Below are positions 33,597 to 34,059 of a DNA stretch of 34,059 bases, piece by piece. Under the pieces are notes generated by a model, which was not told the origin of the DNA, searched no databases, and saw nothing but the letters and a program-made list of their open reading frames with translations. Within the stretch, counting starts at the first letter, position 1; every line of letters begins with the position of its first letter. A program made the translations under genes and the position numbers. The stretch covers positions 1 through 34,059 of the forward strand of contig ONQB01000032.1 in NCBI GenBank assembly GCA_900319905.1. The letters run 5' to 3'. Origin of the DNA: an uncultured Prevotella sp. Its GTDB lineage: Bacteria > Bacteroidota > Bacteroidia > Bacteroidales > Bacteroidaceae.

Positions 33597-33650
33597 CAGA
33601 AGGGGTGTTGTCAATTATTCTGATCGGTCGAATTTTTAGAAGTGACAAAG

Positions 33651-34059
33651 TCAAGAATGGTGACTGAGTTTTTCCACCTCCACCATCTCTATGTCGGCAT
33701 CAGCGGGCAGAAGGGGAAGAAGACGCTGGATAAAATTGTTGCGCGCGACAAAGTAGAGGTCCTTGCCGTCGGCGATAGCCGTCATGAGCAACTCACGAAA
33801 GCCCTGGCCAGCGATTTCGATACGTCCTATCTCGTCAATCCATATCTCCTTGGCCTCGGGATGCTCCTTATAGTATTCCAGTGCCTTGTCGAAAGCCGAC
33901 TTATGGACGAAGTAGCTGCAGCTGTGCATTAACTCGCCCGTGAGGTCCTTCACGGCCAATGTCTCCTTCGACGCTGTCTCCATCTCCACCTCCGGATCTT
34001 TCTCAAAGAAAGGCAGCGTCTCGTCCTTGGGATAGAGCACGAGGTCGTAGGCACAAACC
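33651..34059 (-). CDS. THEP1-like nucleoside-triphosphatase (NTPase_1 family), N-terminus beyond window
   Basis: The frame is open to the right edge (upstream codons read V-C-A-Y-D-L-V-L-Y-P), so the P-loop end of the gene is missing and the GTG at 34040 is not taken as the start. The visible 136 residues carry the Walker B-like strand EIWIDEIGRIEIAGQGF, typical of NTPase_1/THEP1 proteins, and a following FVARNN strand segment. These are P-loop NTPases with broad nucleotide specificity; their role in Bacteroidetes is not settled. The gene converges on the secreted-protein operon. The TGA stop is at 33651-33653. Confidence 0.8.
   Translation of the reverse strand, partial: VCAYDLVLYPKDETLPFFEKDPEVEMETASKETLAVKDLTGELMHSCSYFVHKSAFDKALEYYKEHPEAKEIWIDEIGRIEIAGQGFRELLMTAIADGKDLYFVARNNFIQRLLPLLPADADIEMVEVEKLSHHS

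Larger units (their letters stand above)
33057..33650. other. Convergent intergenic region, 594 bp
   Basis: This region holds the operon terminator (33094-33147), an 18-bp palindrome (33258-33275), a degenerate 22-bp minisatellite (33345-33450) and a perfect 16-bp inverted repeat (33545-33596). No gene was recognised in it. Confidence 0.75.

Noticed and set aside
20-33631. The 11-mer TGATCGGTCGA at both ends of the window (21-31 and 33621-33631) as possible element ends
   Set aside because: Many 11-base matches are expected by chance in 34 kb; one copy lies inside a protease coding sequence and no longer similarity surrounds them.

Overview
This window looks like a chromosomal segment from a member of the Bacteroidales, most likely Prevotellaceae (inference). 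Supporting signs are the LpxC/FabZ fusion, the phoH-purC-ubiE-aroE-purM-prfA-pyrF gene order, TAnnTTTG -7 promoter boxes, a TPR/AraC-type regulator, and secreted proteins ending in short 'DG+ ... G(I/L)xIV ... KVxVK' tails as seen on Prevotella-type type IX secretion cargo. No RNA gene, CRISPR array, prophage or insertion sequence was recognised.

Layout. (1) 1-2281: 3' part of a secreted metzincin protease, cut by the left edge. (2) 2600-4192: an AAA-ATPase-like/PD-(D/E)xK protein with its own promoter, an accessory gene between the protease and the core block. (3) 4516-11396: housekeeping block phoH, purC, ubiE/menG, aroE, purM, prfA, a 48-residue small ORF, and pyrF. (4) 11436-11620: a 185-bp palindromic element built of 8-bp repeats. 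(5) 11860-16116: lipid A block lpxD, lpxC/fabZ, lpxA, followed by miaA. (6) 16196-18748: class A penicillin-binding protein. (7) 18767-20528: ACT-domain protein (UPF0237) and its usual partner UPF0210/DUF711. (8) 20728-21353: rplU-rpmA with a terminator. (9) 21445-21656: a second, diverged copy of the palindromic element, lying between convergent genes. (10) 24949-21668, minus strand: TPR/AraC membrane regulator, Sel1-repeat protein and subtilase; the last two overlap by 4 bp. (11) 25320-33056, plus strand: four secreted proteins, two of them tandem Omp28/thioredoxin-like paralogues, closed by a strong terminator. (12) 33144-33650: convergent spacer with a 22-bp minisatellite and a perfect 16-bp inverted repeat. 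(13) 33651-34059, minus: a THEP1-like nucleoside-triphosphatase cut by the right edge.

How the parts fit. The central 20 kb is conserved metabolism: purine, pyrimidine, shikimate and menaquinone synthesis, outer-membrane lipid A, peptidoglycan, and translation. The right third is surface/secreted biology: a divergent pair of transcription units, one carrying a membrane-tethered regulator and a protease, the other carrying exported proteins with sorting-type C-termini. The least explained structures are the two octamer-armed palindromes, whose core is conserved while arm length varies, and the Omp28-like secreted cluster facing the TPR/AraC regulator.
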